A stretch of 64,000 bases of DNA from Clostridium sp. 1001275B_160808_H3 (GCF_015550425.1 NZ_JADNAT010000014.1:36114-100113), one strand, 5' to 3'. Counted from the first letter of the stretch, positions 52,421-61,974 are shown. Translations and numbers: made by a program. The notes: generated from the letters alone by a model not told the origin.

Positions 52421-53664
52421 TAATACCAGTAATATGCCTTTTATTATCTATAGGCTTATGGGTTTATGTAACCAATGTAGAAAATAAAATAAGAACTACA
52501 GAAATAAGTAAGATACCAGTTGAATTAATTAATACAGAAGCTTTAACTAGCTCAAAATTAGCATTAACACCAAATCAGGAATTATATGTAACTTTAAAAG
52601 TTGAAGGAAATACAAGTGACATAAATAAAATAAAAAAAAGTGACTTTAAAGTTCAAGTTGATTTAAGTGAATATGCTTGGAAAAAGGGAGAAAATAAAGT
52701 TCCTGTATCTATAGTAGATTATCCGATTACGGTAAGTATAAGAAATACTAATACACTGACAGTATCGGTTAAGATAGAAGATATGGTAGAAAAAACTATG
52801 CCGATAACCTCAAATATTAAAGTTACACCAAGACAAGGATATTTTGCATCAGAGGCAACTATAGAACCAAAAGAAGTTAAGGTAACGGGAGCTGAATCAG
52901 TTGTTTCAAAGGTATCAAATTTAGTTGTCTCAGATAATAAAGAGGATGTTTTTGAAAATGTAGTAGGCAGTTATGATATAAAACCATTAGATGAAAATGG
53001 AAACGCGGTTGAAGGAGTTTTGCTTTCAGAAAAATTTGCTAATGTTGAAATAAGAGTTAGTAAAGGTAAATCTGTAAAAGTAAATGTAGTAACTACAGGA
53101 AAGTTACCTAATGGACTTAAACTAAAGTCCATGGAAAGCAATAAAAAGTTTGTGGAAATTTTAGGGCCTAAGGAGATATTAGATACAATAAGTGAAGTAA
53201 ATTCAACTCCTCTAGATTTAAGTTCAGTAAATGAAAGTAAAGATGTATCGCTTGGGATAGTAGTTCCAGAAGGATTAAGAATATCTCAAGGGGAAGATTA
53301 TATTACAGTTAAAGTTAATGTAATAAGATTTGCTACTAAGGATTTTAATGTGAAATATAGTATAACAGGGGAAAGTGAAGGCGTAAAAATTACACCAACT
53401 AAAGATACCATAAAGGTGACTATAAGTGGTTATGAAGATGAAATAGGAAATGTAACTGAAGAAAATATAAAAGCTTCTATAGATGTAAGTTCATTTAAGG
53501 AAGATGGAAGCTTTGAACAAGAGCCTAAAGTTACACTTCAAGGTTTAAATGAGAACTTCAGTGTAGTTTCTGTTGAAAATGTTGCATTTACAGTAGCAAA
53601 ACAAGTTGCTCAAAAGCCACCTGAAACTAATAATAATGTTAATAATAGCAATAATAATGAGTAA
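52393..53664 (+). CDS. cdaR: CdaA regulatory protein CdaR (YbbR-domain protein)
   Basis: 423 aa, starting at TTG inside the cdaA 3' end with GAGGGTG upstream. One membrane segment (about 8-26) then four YbbR repeats outside the membrane (roughly 45-120, 130-215, 220-305, 310-400), ending in an Asn-rich tail. In B. subtilis and Listeria this protein controls CdaA. In those genomes glmM follows; here it does not. Confidence 0.92.
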   Translation: MDKKEKSRLIIPVICLLLSIGLWVYVTNVENKIRTTEISKIPVELINTEALTSSKLALTPNQELYVTLKVEGNTSDINKIKKSDFKVQVDLSEYAWKKGENKVPVSIVDYPITVSIRNTNTLTVSVKIEDMVEKTMPITSNIKVTPRQGYFASEATIEPKEVKVTGAESVVSKVSNLVVSDNKEDVFENVVGSYDIKPLDENGNAVEGVLLSEKFANVEIRVSKGKSVKVNVVTTGKLPNGLKLKSMESNKKFVEILGPKEILDTISEVNSTPLDLSSVNESKDVSLGIVVPEGLRISQGEDYITVKVNVIRFATKDFNVKYSITGESEGVKITPTKDTIKVTISGYEDEIGNVTEENIKASIDVSSFKEDGSFEQEPKVTLQGLNENFSVVSVENVAFTVAKQVAQKPPETNNNVNNSNNNE

Positions 53665-53674
53665 TTCAAGTGAA

Positions 53675-53707
53675 AAGATGCATAGGTATTTCTATGGATC
53701 TTTTTTT
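53675..53707 (+). terminator. Terminator of cdaA-cdaR
   Basis: An 11-bp stem with one mismatch (53675-53685 with 53692-53702) followed by TTTTT. The remaining 280 bases to the next gene are AT-rich; a weak TTTAAT-N17-TACAAT pair (53915-53943) is the only promoter candidate. Confidence 0.82.
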
Positions 53708-53988
53708 ATTTATTAAAAAAGATATAAGTTCTCACTAATATTAAGTGAAGATAAAATTATTAAGATATATGGCTATTTACTTTTTATCTAAAGTTATTTA
53801 TAAAATTAGATGATATAGATTATTTAATATAAGAAAATAGTAGAAAATAATACATATAAAAATAATACTACTAATAATAAATTTATGTTAAAATAAGGTG
53901 CAATCTAATGAATGTTTAATTTAAATTATATATAAGGTACAATAAAGCTTTGATATATAAGAGTGACTAATAGAAAGGGGATTATAAT

Positions 53989-55590
53989 ATGTCCATTAGA
54001 GTTAATAATATAGCTTTAAAGATAGATGAAGATAAAGACACATTGATTAAAAGGGTTTCTAAGAAGTTAAAGATTTCTGAATCAGAAATAAAAAATATTA
54101 AAATAATAAAAGAAAGCCTAGATGCAAGAAAGAAAAATGATATAAAGTACATATATTGTGTAGAAGTAGAACACAAAAATGAAGAAAAATTAGTTAACAG
54201 ATTAAAAGATAAAGATGTAAAGTTTGAAGCACCTTCTTATAATGCAGAAATAGTTTCAGGGGATAAGGAGCTGAAAAATAGACCAGTAGTAGTTGGATTT
54301 GGACCAGCAGGAATATTCGCTGCATTATTACTAGCAGAAAAAGGATATAAACCATTGGTGATAGAACGTGGAGAAGATGTGGATAAAAGAACAGAGACTG
54401 TTGATAACTTTTGGAAAACAGGTGAATTAAATACAGAGTCTAATGTTCAATTTGGAGAAGGTGGAGCTGGAGCTTTTTCAGATGGTAAGTTAACAACAAG
54501 AATAAAAGATACAAGATGTGATTATGTTTTAAGAGAGTTAGTTAGAGCAGGAGCACCAGAAGAAATTACTTATGTAGCAAAACCTCACGTTGGAACAGAC
54601 CTTCTAAAGGGTGTAGTAAAAAACATCAGAGAAAAAATAAAGGAATTAGGTGGAGAAGTTTTATTTTCATCTAAATTAGAAGATATAAAAAGCGAAGATG
54701 GTAGAGTAAAATCTATTATAGTAAATGGCAAAGAAATAGAATGTGAAAATCTTATTATTGCAATAGGACACAGTTCAAGAGATACATATGAAATGTTACA
54801 TAAAAGAGATGTATTTATGCAACCTAAAGCTTTTGCAATTGGTGTTAGAATAGAACATCCACAAGAACTTATAAATAAAAGTCAATATGGAGATATGTAT
54901 CAGCATCCAAAGCTTAAGGCAGCTGAATATAGGTTAACATATCAAAGTGAAAAGTTAAAGAGAGCTGTATATTCATTTTGTATGTGTCCAGGTGGGGTTG
55001 TAGTTGCAGCAGCATCAGAAAATGAGAGATTAGTATCAAATGGTATGAGTTATCATGCTAGAGATTTAGCTAATGCAAACTCAGCTTTAGTTGTAACTGT
55101 AGGACCAGAAGACTTTGAAGGAGATTCACCACTTAGAGGAATGGAATTCCAAAGACATTATGAAAGCTTAGCATATAAGTTAGGGGGAGGAAAGTATAAG
55201 GCTCCAGTACAATTAGTTGGAGATTTTATGCAAGATAAGGTTAGTACAAAGCTTGGCTCTGTTACTCCTAGTTATACAGCAGGATATGTATTTAAAGATT
55301 TAAGAGAGTGTCTTCCTGATTATGTAATAGAAGCGCTAAAAGAAGGTATAGTTGATTTTGATAAAAAGATAAAGGGATATGGAAACTATGACTCAATTTT
55401 AACAGGAATAGAGACAAGAACATCTGCTCCAGTTAGAATGACAAGAGATGAAAACTTACAAAGCATATCTATGAATGGGCTATTCCCAGCAGGAGAGGGA
55501 GCTGGATTTGCAGGTGGTATAATATCAGCTGCAGTTGATGGATTAAAGGTTGCAGAGAAAATAATTCAAGAATATAAACCAATGAAATAA
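53989..55590 (+). CDS. FAD-dependent dehydrogenase (COG2509 type)
   Basis: 533 aa. An N-terminal alpha/beta domain (about 1-90), then an FAD-binding Rossmann motif VVVGFGPAGIFAALLLAEKG (about 99-118), NVQFGEGGAGAFSDGKLTTR, and a second FAD block near the C-terminus, GLFPAGEGAGFAGGIISAAV. The family is widespread in Firmicutes; substrate unknown. AAAGGGG precedes ATG. Neighbours (ptb-buk) do not reveal its substrate. Confidence 0.85.
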   Translation: MSIRVNNIALKIDEDKDTLIKRVSKKLKISESEIKNIKIIKESLDARKKNDIKYIYCVEVEHKNEEKLVNRLKDKDVKFEAPSYNAEIVSGDKELKNRPVVVGFGPAGIFAALLLAEKGYKPLVIERGEDVDKRTETVDNFWKTGELNTESNVQFGEGGAGAFSDGKLTTRIKDTRCDYVLRELVRAGAPEEITYVAKPHVGTDLLKGVVKNIREKIKELGGEVLFSSKLEDIKSEDGRVKSIIVNGKEIECENLIIAIGHSSRDTYEMLHKRDVFMQPKAFAIGVRIEHPQELINKSQYGDMYQHPKLKAAEYRLTYQSEKLKRAVYSFCMCPGGVVVAAASENERLVSNGMSYHARDLANANSALVVTVGPEDFEGDSPLRGMEFQRHYESLAYKLGGGKYKAPVQLVGDFMQDKVSTKLGSVTPSYTAGYVFKDLRECLPDYVIEALKEGIVDFDKKIKGYGNYDSILTGIETRTSAPVRMTRDENLQSISMNGLFPAGEGAGFAGGIISAAVDGLKVAEKIIQEYKPMK

Positions 55591-55599
55591 ATATTAAAG

Positions 55600-55635
55600 A
55601 AAATTCTGAAAATTTAAGTTTTCAGAATTTTTTTT
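55600..55635 (+). terminator. Terminator of the FAD dehydrogenase, overlapping a CodY-like motif
   Basis: A perfect 12-bp stem (55601-55612 with 55619-55630), 6-base loop, then TTTTT. The left arm also reads AAAATTCTGAAAATT (55600-55614), 13 of 15 matches to the CodY consensus AATTTTCWGAAAATT. Confidence 0.85.
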
Positions 55636-55664
55636 GCTACAATATAAAGGGAAATATTTGTAAA

Positions 55665-55685
55665 TTATATCAACAATTGATATAA
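55665..55685. promoter_or_regulatory. Operator-like palindrome upstream of ptb
   Basis: TTATATCAA and TTGATATAA are perfect inverted 9-mers separated by CAA. It lies 130 bases before ptb and 40 bases upstream of a TATAAT (55725-55730). The binding protein is unknown; it does not match the Rex consensus. Confidence 0.5.
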
Positions 55686-55814
55686 ATTTCACAAAATTAT
55701 AGTGTATAAATATTAATTAGGGATTATAATAAATATTAAAGAAAGAAAATTCTTAATTATTAGAATAATACTTGATTATAAAAAAACTTACACTATTAAA
55801 TGAGGGGTGCTGAA

Positions 55815-56723
55815 ATGAGTAAGAATTTTGATGACTTATTAAAAAAGGTCAATGGTTGTGCTAAGAAGAAAGTTGCAGTAGCAGTAGCACAAGATGAACC
55901 AGTATTAGAAGCAATTAAAGCTGCTAAAGAAAGGGGAATAGCAGATGCAATTCTAGTTGGTGATTCAGTAAAAATAAATGAAATAGCTGAAAGGATTGAT
56001 ATGGATCTTACACAATTTGAAATTGTAAATGAGACAAATGTAAATAAAGCTGCTTTAGAAGCAATAAGATTAGTATCATCTGGTGAAGCTGATATGGTCA
56101 TGAAAGGATTAGTAGATACAGCAACATTTTTAAGAAGTGTTCTTAATAAGGAAGTTGGCCTAAGAACAGGAAAGCTTATGTCTCATGTAGCGGTGTTTGA
56201 AATAGAAGGGATAGATAGATTAATTTTATTAACAGATGCAGCATTTAATACTTATCCAGATTTAAAAGCAAAGGTTCAAATATTAAACAATGCAGTAGAG
56301 GTTGCACATGCTTGTGGAATAGAACTTCCAAAAGTGGCTCCAGTATGTGCAGTAGAGGTAGTTAATCCAGATATGCCAGCAACAATAGATGCATCATTAT
56401 TATCAAAGATGAATGATAGAGGACAAATTAAGGGTTGTATAGTGGATGGGCCTTTAGCTTTAGATAATGCTTTATCAGAAGAAGCCGCCCACCATAAAGG
56501 AATAACAGGAAAAGTAGCAGGAAAAGCAGATGTAATTTTACTTCCAAATATTGAAAGCGCAAATGTTATGTACAAAACATTAACATATACATCAAAATCA
56601 AGAAATGGAGGACTTTTAGTTGGAACATCTGCACCAGTAATTTTGACATCAAGAGCTGATAGTTTTGAAACAAAGGTACACTCCATTGCGTTAGCTGCAC
56701 TAGTTGCAGAAGCAAAAAAATAA
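55815..56723 (+). CDS. ptb: Phosphate butyryltransferase
   Basis: Converts butyryl-CoA and phosphate to butyryl-phosphate, the first step of butyrate formation with ATP yield; 302 aa, family length. PTA/PTB fold with [19 protein letters not shown] and [21 protein letters not shown] choose ATG 55815 with AGGGGTG 6 bases upstream over ATG 55800. First of the ptb-buk-buk operon. Confidence 0.95.
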   Translation: MSKNFDDLLKKVNGCAKKKVAVAVAQDEPVLEAIKAAKERGIADAILVGDSVKINEIAERIDMDLTQFEIVNETNVNKAALEAIRLVSSGEADMVMKGLVDTATFLRSVLNKEVGLRTGKLMSHVAVFEIEGIDRLILLTDAAFNTYPDLKAKVQILNNAVEVAHACGIELPKVAPVCAVEVVNPDMPATIDASLLSKMNDRGQIKGCIVDGPLALDNALSEEAAHHKGITGKVAGKADVILLPNIESANVMYKTLTYTSKSRNGGLLVGTSAPVILTSRADSFETKVHSIALAALVAEAKK

Positions 56724-56748
56724 TATAAAATATGGGGGAGACTTTGTT

Positions 56749-57819
56749 ATGTCTTATAAACTATTAATTATCAATCCAGGATCAACTTCAACTAAAATTG
56801 GTGTTTACCAAGATGAAAAAGAGGTTTTTGTTAAAACCTTAAGACATTCCGCAGAAGAAATAGGAAAATATGATAGCATTTATAATCAGTTCCTATTTAG
56901 AAAAGAAATAATTATAAAGGCATTAGAGGAAAATAATATTGACGTAAAAAGCCTGAATGCAATCGTTGGTAGAGGCGGAATGCTAAAGCCAATGGAAGGC
57001 GGAACATATTTAGTAAATAATCTTATGTTGGAAGATTTAAAAGTTGGAGTCCAAGGACAACATGCTTCTAACTTAGGAGGAATAATTTCAAATGAAATTG
57101 CTAAAGAATTAAATGTACCAGCATATATAGTTGACCCAGTAGTTGTTGATGAATTAGAAGACATAGCAAGAATATCCGGAGTACCTGAATTACCAAGAGT
57201 TAGTAAGTTTCATGCTTTAAATCAAAAAGCAGTTGCAAAAAGATATGGAGTAGAGTCCGGGAAAGGTTATAAAAACTTAAATTTAATAGTAGTACATCTA
57301 GGGGGAGGAGTTTCAGTAGGAGCTCATAAAAATGGAAAAGTAATAGATGTAAATAATGCCTTAGATGGAGACGGACCATTTTCACCAGAAAGATCAGGAA
57401 GTGTTCCAATTGGTGAATTAATAAAGTTATGCTTTAGTGGTAAATATACAGAAAAAGAAATATATAGCAAGATAGTTGGAAAAGGCGGATTTGTAGCATA
57501 TTTAAATACAAATGATGCTAGAGAACTAGAAAATTGGGTAGATGAAGGAAGAGAGGATGCTGTAAAGTATTATAATGCATTTGTTTATCAAATTGCTAAA
57601 TCAATAGGAGAAATGGCAGCAGTTTTAGAAGGGAAAGTAGATAGAATTATAGTTACAGGTGGAATAGCTTATTGGAAAAAGCTTATAGTTGATTTAAATA
57701 CTAAAGTAGATTTTATAGCACCAATCACAGTTTATCCAGGGGAAGACGAGCTGTTAGCTTTAGCTCAAGGAACTTTAAGAGTTTTGAGGGGAGAAGAGAT
57801 AGCTAAAGAATATAAATAA
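56749..57819 (+). CDS. buk: Butyrate kinase, first copy
   Basis: Transfers phosphate from butyryl-phosphate to ADP, giving butyrate and ATP; 356 aa from ATG 56749 with GGGGGAG upstream (an in-frame start at 56704 lies within the ptb end). ASKHA fold: [16 protein letters not shown] at the N-terminus, [13 protein letters not shown] and [13 protein letters not shown]. It is closely related to the next gene; one odd change is tryptophan in the GGIAYWKK motif, where the second copy has serine. Confidence 0.95.
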   Translation: MSYKLLIINPGSTSTKIGVYQDEKEVFVKTLRHSAEEIGKYDSIYNQFLFRKEIIIKALEENNIDVKSLNAIVGRGGMLKPMEGGTYLVNNLMLEDLKVGVQGQHASNLGGIISNEIAKELNVPAYIVDPVVVDELEDIARISGVPELPRVSKFHALNQKAVAKRYGVESGKGYKNLNLIVVHLGGGVSVGAHKNGKVIDVNNALDGDGPFSPERSGSVPIGELIKLCFSGKYTEKEIYSKIVGKGGFVAYLNTNDARELENWVDEGREDAVKYYNAFVYQIAKSIGEMAAVLEGKVDRIIVTGGIAYWKKLIVDLNTKVDFIAPITVYPGEDELLALAQGTLRVLRGEEIAKEYK

Positions 57820-57839
57820 GCAGTTAGGAGGACGTTTAA

Positions 57840-58910
57840 ATGGCTTTAAAATTACTTATAATAAATCCAGGTTCAACATCAACTAAAATAGGGGTATATG
57901 ATGGAGAACAAGAAGTATTAGTGGAAACTTTAAGACACTCATCAGAGGAAATATCAAAATATGAAACAATATATGATCAATTTAAATTTAGAAGAGACAT
58001 TATAATGAATGTATTAAAAGAAAAGAACTTTGATATAAATACTTTAAATGCAGTAGTAGGTAGAGGTGGGATGCTAAAGCCTATGGAAAGTGGTACTTAT
58101 AAAGTTAACGAAAAAATGCTTCAGGATTTAAAAGATGGTGTGCAAGGACAGCATGCTTCAAATTTAGGAGGAATAATTGCAAACCAAATAGGTAATGAAC
58201 TGAAAATACCAGCTTTCATAGTAGATCCAGTTGTTGTTGATGAACTTAATGAAGTTGCAAGAATTTCAGGTGTTCCTGAATTAGAACGAGTTAGTAAGTT
58301 TCATGCATTAAATCAAAAAGCTGTAGCTAAAAGATATGCAAGGGAATCTGGAATTAAATATACAGATTTAAACCTAATAGTTGTTCATATGGGAGGCGGA
58401 GTTTCAGTAGGAGCTCATAAAAATGGAAAAGTAGTAGATGTAAATAATGCCTTAGATGGAGAAGGTCCATTTTCACCAGAAAGAGCAGGTTCGTTGCCAG
58501 TAGGAGCTCTTATAAAAATGTGTTATAGTGGGAAATTTACAGAGCAAGAAGTATATAGCAAGGCAGTTGGAAAAGGTGGGTTTGTAGCATACTTAAATAC
58601 AAATGATGCTAGAGATGTGCTAAAGTTAGCAGCAGAAGGGGATAAGAAAGCTCAAGTTTGTTTTGATGCATTTATATATCAAATTTCAAAATCAATTGGA
58701 GAAATGGCAACAGTTTTAGAAGGAAAAGTTGATAGAATAATATTTACAGGTGGAATAGCCTATTCAGAAAAAGTTATAGATGAATTAAGGAAAAGAGTAG
58801 GATGGATAGCACCTATTGTAGTTTATCCAGGAGAAGATGAATTATTAGCCTTAGCACAAGGAGCAATAAGAGTAATGACAGGAGAAGAAGACGCTAAGGA
58901 ATACATTTAA
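57840..58910 (+). CDS. buk2: Butyrate kinase, second copy
   Basis: Second butyrate kinase, also 356 aa, 20 bases after the first, with AGGAGG upstream. [40 protein letters not shown] and [20 protein letters not shown]. The two copies align end to end without large gaps, so they arose by tandem duplication. Either copy, or a branched-chain or other short-chain acid kinase role for one, is possible. A large palindrome follows the stop. Confidence 0.94.
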   Translation: MALKLLIINPGSTSTKIGVYDGEQEVLVETLRHSSEEISKYETIYDQFKFRRDIIMNVLKEKNFDINTLNAVVGRGGMLKPMESGTYKVNEKMLQDLKDGVQGQHASNLGGIIANQIGNELKIPAFIVDPVVVDELNEVARISGVPELERVSKFHALNQKAVAKRYARESGIKYTDLNLIVVHMGGGVSVGAHKNGKVVDVNNALDGEGPFSPERAGSLPVGALIKMCYSGKFTEQEVYSKAVGKGGFVAYLNTNDARDVLKLAAEGDKKAQVCFDAFIYQISKSIGEMATVLEGKVDRIIFTGGIAYSEKVIDELRKRVGWIAPIVVYPGEDELLALAQGAIRVMTGEEDAKEYI

Positions 58911-58916
58911 ACTGAG

Positions 58917-59135
58917 AATATAAAGGCTACGATAACTAGATATGTTCCATAAGCTAAATAGCTATGCAAAGAAGTACTAGGCTCGTAAGATGTACTATGC
59001 CAAGAGTTTTGGTTAACTCGCTATGCTCAAACAAACCAACAACGCTAAGGCCTAGTACCTCTTCCTTCGCCAAGTACTTCTAATTGCTCGCTATATGTTT
59101 ATTTCACAGTCTATTTATCTTAGCCAACTTATATT
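58917..59135. repeat. Large imperfect palindrome after the butyrate kinases
   Basis: An inverted repeat of about 220 bases. AATATAAAGGCTACGATAA on the left is matched by the complement of the right end (TTATCTTAGCCAACTTATATT). The likeness runs inward for about 95 bases per arm, including GTACTAGGC (58974-58982) with GCCTAGTAC (59050-59058), and GAAGTACT (58971-58978) with AGTACTTC (59073-59080). Identity is roughly two thirds by eye. It is less AT-rich than its flanks, begins 6 bases after the buk2 stop, and lies between convergent genes. No ORF is supported. Confidence 0.75.
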
Positions 59136-59219
59136 TTAAATTTAAATTAATATTGGGGAATGAAATACTTAGAAGCAAAACATCATTAACTTTTCATTAT
59201 TTTGCTCTGTAAAATGCTA

Positions 59220-60350
59220 CTAAGGTTTTAATATTACTTTTATGCAGTTGTCTTTTTTATTATCAAAAATATCATAAGCATGTTCACCATCATTTAATGA
59301 TATTTTGTGTGTTATTATATCTCTAGCATCGAATTTACCTTCTTGTATAAGCTTTAAGATTGGATCAACATATGCTTGAGCTGGGCATTGACCCATTTTT
59401 AAAGTTACATTTCTAGAAAAGAAATCGCCAAGTGGAAATAAGTTATATCTAGCGCCATAAACACCAACCATAGAGACAGTACCACATTTTCTAATAGCTC
59501 TACTAGCAATTTCTATTGCAGATTTAGAGCCACCTTGAAGTTTTAGCATAGATTCCACTTTTTCAAATGTAGACATTTTACCATCCATGCCAACACAATC
59601 AATTACAACATCGGCACCACCATTAGTTAATTCTTTTAGATATTCTCCAGTATCATCATAATCTTCTAAATTAACAGTTTCTACACCCTTGTAGCTTTTA
59701 GCATGATTTAATCTATAGTCTACACAATCTACAGCGATGACTCTCTTTGCACCTTTGAATATTGCCCATTTTATAGATAAAAGTCCAACTGGACCACATC
59801 CAAGAACTACGACAGTATCACCTTTTTTCATACCGCTCATTTCAACACCCCAGTAAGATGTTGGTAATATATCAGTTAAAAATAATACTTGTTCATCTTC
59901 AAGTTCTTCAGGAATTATAGTAGGCCCAACATTAGCATAAGGAACTCTTAAATATTCTGCTTGACCTCCATCATAACCACCAAAGGTATCACTATATCCA
60001 AATAATCCTCCAACTTCTCCATAGGGATTAGAATTATCACATTGTGAATATAATTCATGATCACAATACCAACAATGTCCGCAAGAAACAGGGAAAGGTA
60101 CAATAACTCTATAACCTTTTTTAACCTTTTTAACATCTTTACCTACTTCTTCAACTATTCCCATAGTTTCATGCCCTAAAACTGATCCCTTTCTAAGATT
60201 AGGAACTCTGCCATGAATTAAATGAAGGTCAGATCCACATATTGCTGTAGATGTAACCTTAACTATAATATCTTCATTATGTTCTATTTTAGGATCTTCA
60301 ACATTTTCAACTCTAACATCTCTAATACCCTCATAAACAATAGCCTTCAT
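59220..60350 (-). CDS. Zinc-dependent alcohol dehydrogenase (formaldehyde dehydrogenase-like)
   Basis: 376 aa medium-chain dehydrogenase. Catalytic zinc ligands C38, H60 and E61; structural zinc C90, C93, C96 and C104; Rossmann motif VVVLGCGPVGLL near residue 178. Closest in layout to glutathione-independent formaldehyde dehydrogenase or threonine-dehydrogenase-like enzymes. Substrate not settled. GGAGGTG precedes ATG by 6 bases. A short ORF with its ends lies upstream on the same strand. Confidence 0.9.
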   Translation of the reverse strand: MKAIVYEGIRDVRVENVEDPKIEHNEDIIVKVTSTAICGSDLHLIHGRVPNLRKGSVLGHETMGIVEEVGKDVKKVKKGYRVIVPFPVSCGHCWYCDHELYSQCDNSNPYGEVGGLFGYSDTFGGYDGGQAEYLRVPYANVGPTIIPEELEDEQVLFLTDILPTSYWGVEMSGMKKGDTVVVLGCGPVGLLSIKWAIFKGAKRVIAVDCVDYRLNHAKSYKGVETVNLEDYDDTGEYLKELTNGGADVVIDCVGMDGKMSTFEKVESMLKLQGGSKSAIEIASRAIRKCGTVSMVGVYGARYNLFPLGDFFSRNVTLKMGQCPAQAYVDPILKLIQEGKFDARDIITHKISLNDGEHAYDIFDNKKDNCIKVILKP

Positions 60351-60622
60351 AAGACACCTCCAAAAAATTATACTAGATATAGTTTTAGAAGTTTTTGTAG
60401 ATAATATACTTGATAAATAAAGAAAGGTATTGAGATTACATATTTCAGAGGTATTATTAGGTTCTAATAAAAAAATTAAGATCTTTGCTAAAGTAGGATA
60501 AATTAAAGATATATAAGGTGTGGTTTAAAAGTTTTATTTTATAGAAATAGGAATAAATGAAGAGGAGTGGTATAAATAGATTGAGTATTAATAGGTTAGA
60601 AGGTAATTATATTACATGATTA
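60351..60622. other. AT-rich stretch without a gene
   Basis: Between the alcohol dehydrogenase start and the twin hairpins no gene or clear promoter was seen. A TATAAT on the minus strand (60372-60367) lies too close to the ribosome binding site to serve the gene. Confidence 0.5.
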
Positions 60623-60665
60623 AAATATTGACTAAGGATATATATTATTACCTTAGTCAATATTT
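60623..60665. terminator. Perfect 15-bp hairpin, first of a pair
   Basis: AAATATTGACTAAGG (60623-60637) pairs perfectly with CCTTAGTCAATATTT (60651-60665) around a 13-base loop. It lies downstream of the minus-strand ADH-end fusion ORF, with A/T on both sides. Confidence 0.65.
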
Positions 60666-60673
60666 ACTAAGTT

Positions 60674-60708
60674 TTAAATTAAAGTTATAATTATTAACTT
60701 TAATTTAA
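60674..60708. repeat. Perfect 14-bp hairpin, second of a pair
   Basis: TTAAATTAAAGTTA (60674-60687) pairs perfectly with TAACTTTAATTTAA (60695-60708) around a 7-base loop, only 8 bases from the first hairpin. Entirely A/T-dominated, so weak as a terminator. Confidence 0.6.
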
Positions 60709-60761
60709 GAAAATTATATGAGGTCAGTTACTCAATAGATTAAAATAAGTTTTGTTAAATT

Positions 60762-60941
60762 TTATGGCTTCAATATTATTTTTATATATGTATCCTTTCT
60801 GTCGTTAAATATATTAGATGAGTAGTCTTGATTGTCAAATGCATTAGATTGGTCATTTCCGTTATTTTTAGTAGTACCTTGAGTTATTATGTCTGCTGTA
60901 TTTCTAGTATCCCTAATACCTTCATATACAATTGCTTTCAT
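60762..60941 (-). pseudogene. Internally deleted alcohol dehydrogenase remnant (59-codon ORF)
   Basis: An intact minus-strand ORF with ATG at 60941 and GGAGGTG upstream. Its first 11 residues, MKAIVYEGIRD, are identical to those of the adjacent alcohol dehydrogenase, and its end (FNDRKDTYIKIILKP) aligns with that enzyme's end (FDNKKDNCIKVILKP). The roughly 300 residues holding the zinc sites and the Rossmann fold are missing. The DNA around the ribosome binding site also resembles the full gene. It is best read as a tandem duplicate that lost its middle in frame; a translated 59-residue peptide cannot be excluded. Confidence 0.8.
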
Positions 60942-61085
60942 AAAGCACCTCCAACAATTAAATAAAATTTTGAATTAATTGATATATATTAATTCTTCCA
61001 AAGTTGCATACCAAATATACATTAAAGTGCGAGGTAGTTTTAAAATATAAAATTATGGTAAAATATAGATATAGGAGGAGATATT

Positions 61086-61919
61086 ATGATAACTTCATTT
61101 AATACAAATAATAGGATGACAATGGTTTCAGAAATGAAAGGTGACACAATATTTCAAATTTTAGAGTATGATGATTTAGAGGGATCAGATGATTTAAACT
61201 TATCAATCCAATTAGATTTTATGAAAAAATCATCAATAAAATTAAGACAAATTAGATTAATACTAGATGATAGTTCAGTTAAGATAGAAGCAGGAGCCCT
61301 AAGTTATATGAAGGGGAATATAGAGATAGAAAATAAAACTGGAGGAATTATAGGACTTGGGAAAAAGTTTTTTTCAAGTAAGGTAACAAATGAATCAATG
61401 TTTAAGCCAATTATTAGGGGAAGTGGTGAGGTGTTTTTAGAACCCACATTTGGACATTTTACTTTAATAGAATTGGAAGACGAAGAAATAATTGTTGATG
61501 ATGGGTTATTCTATGCATGTGAAGAGAGTGTAGAAGTAGAGCCTGTAATTCATAAAAATGTATCTTCATTAATTTTTGGAAATGAAGGAGTATATCAAAC
61601 CAAATTAAGTGGAAGTGGTATAGTAGTATTGGAAATACCAATTCCAGATAAGGAAATATTAAGATGTAAGATGTTTAGAGATACTTTAAAGGTAGATGGT
61701 AACTTTGCTATTTTAAGAAGTTCAAATATAGAATTTACTGTAGAAAAATCAGGAACTACATTAATAGGAACTGCACTCAATGGAGAAGGTTTACTTAATG
61801 TATATAGAGGAACAGGAGAAGTATGGCTAGTCCCAACTAAAGCTATATATGATGAGTTAAAGGAAAAGGGGTTAAGGGAATTAAGATATCCACATGGGGA
61901 TAGTAATACAGAGATTTAG
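61086..61919 (+). CDS. AIM24 family protein
   Basis: 277 aa, beta-rich, with two repeated halves typical of AIM24 (DUF124) proteins: VKIEAGALSYMKGNIEIENK and later GEVFLEPTFGHFTLIELE, ending in a GTGEVWLVPT block. In yeast a relative acts in mitochondria; in bacteria the role is unknown. AGGAGGAG precedes ATG. It appears to stand alone. Confidence 0.8.
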   Translation: MITSFNTNNRMTMVSEMKGDTIFQILEYDDLEGSDDLNLSIQLDFMKKSSIKLRQIRLILDDSSVKIEAGALSYMKGNIEIENKTGGIIGLGKKFFSSKVTNESMFKPIIRGSGEVFLEPTFGHFTLIELEDEEIIVDDGLFYACEESVEVEPVIHKNVSSLIFGNEGVYQTKLSGSGIVVLEIPIPDKEILRCKMFRDTLKVDGNFAILRSSNIEFTVEKSGTTLIGTALNGEGLLNVYRGTGEVWLVPTKAIYDELKEKGLRELRYPHGDSNTEI

Positions 61920-61945
61920 ATAAAAAATGCTTTATGGCAATAAAG

Positions 61946-61974
61946 TTGTAAACAAATAAAAAGACAGGTATAAT
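61946..61974 (+). promoter_or_regulatory. Promoter of the TrpR-like regulator
   Basis: TTGTAA (61946-61951), a 17-base spacer and TATAAT (61969-61974), about 40 bases before the start. The -35 box lies inside a 13-mer that recurs upstream of glmM. Confidence 0.65.

Noticed and set aside
55660..55690. A Rex (NADH-sensing) site before ptb
   Set aside because: The palindrome TTATATCAA-CAA-TTGATATAA does not match TTGTTAANNNNTTAACAA.
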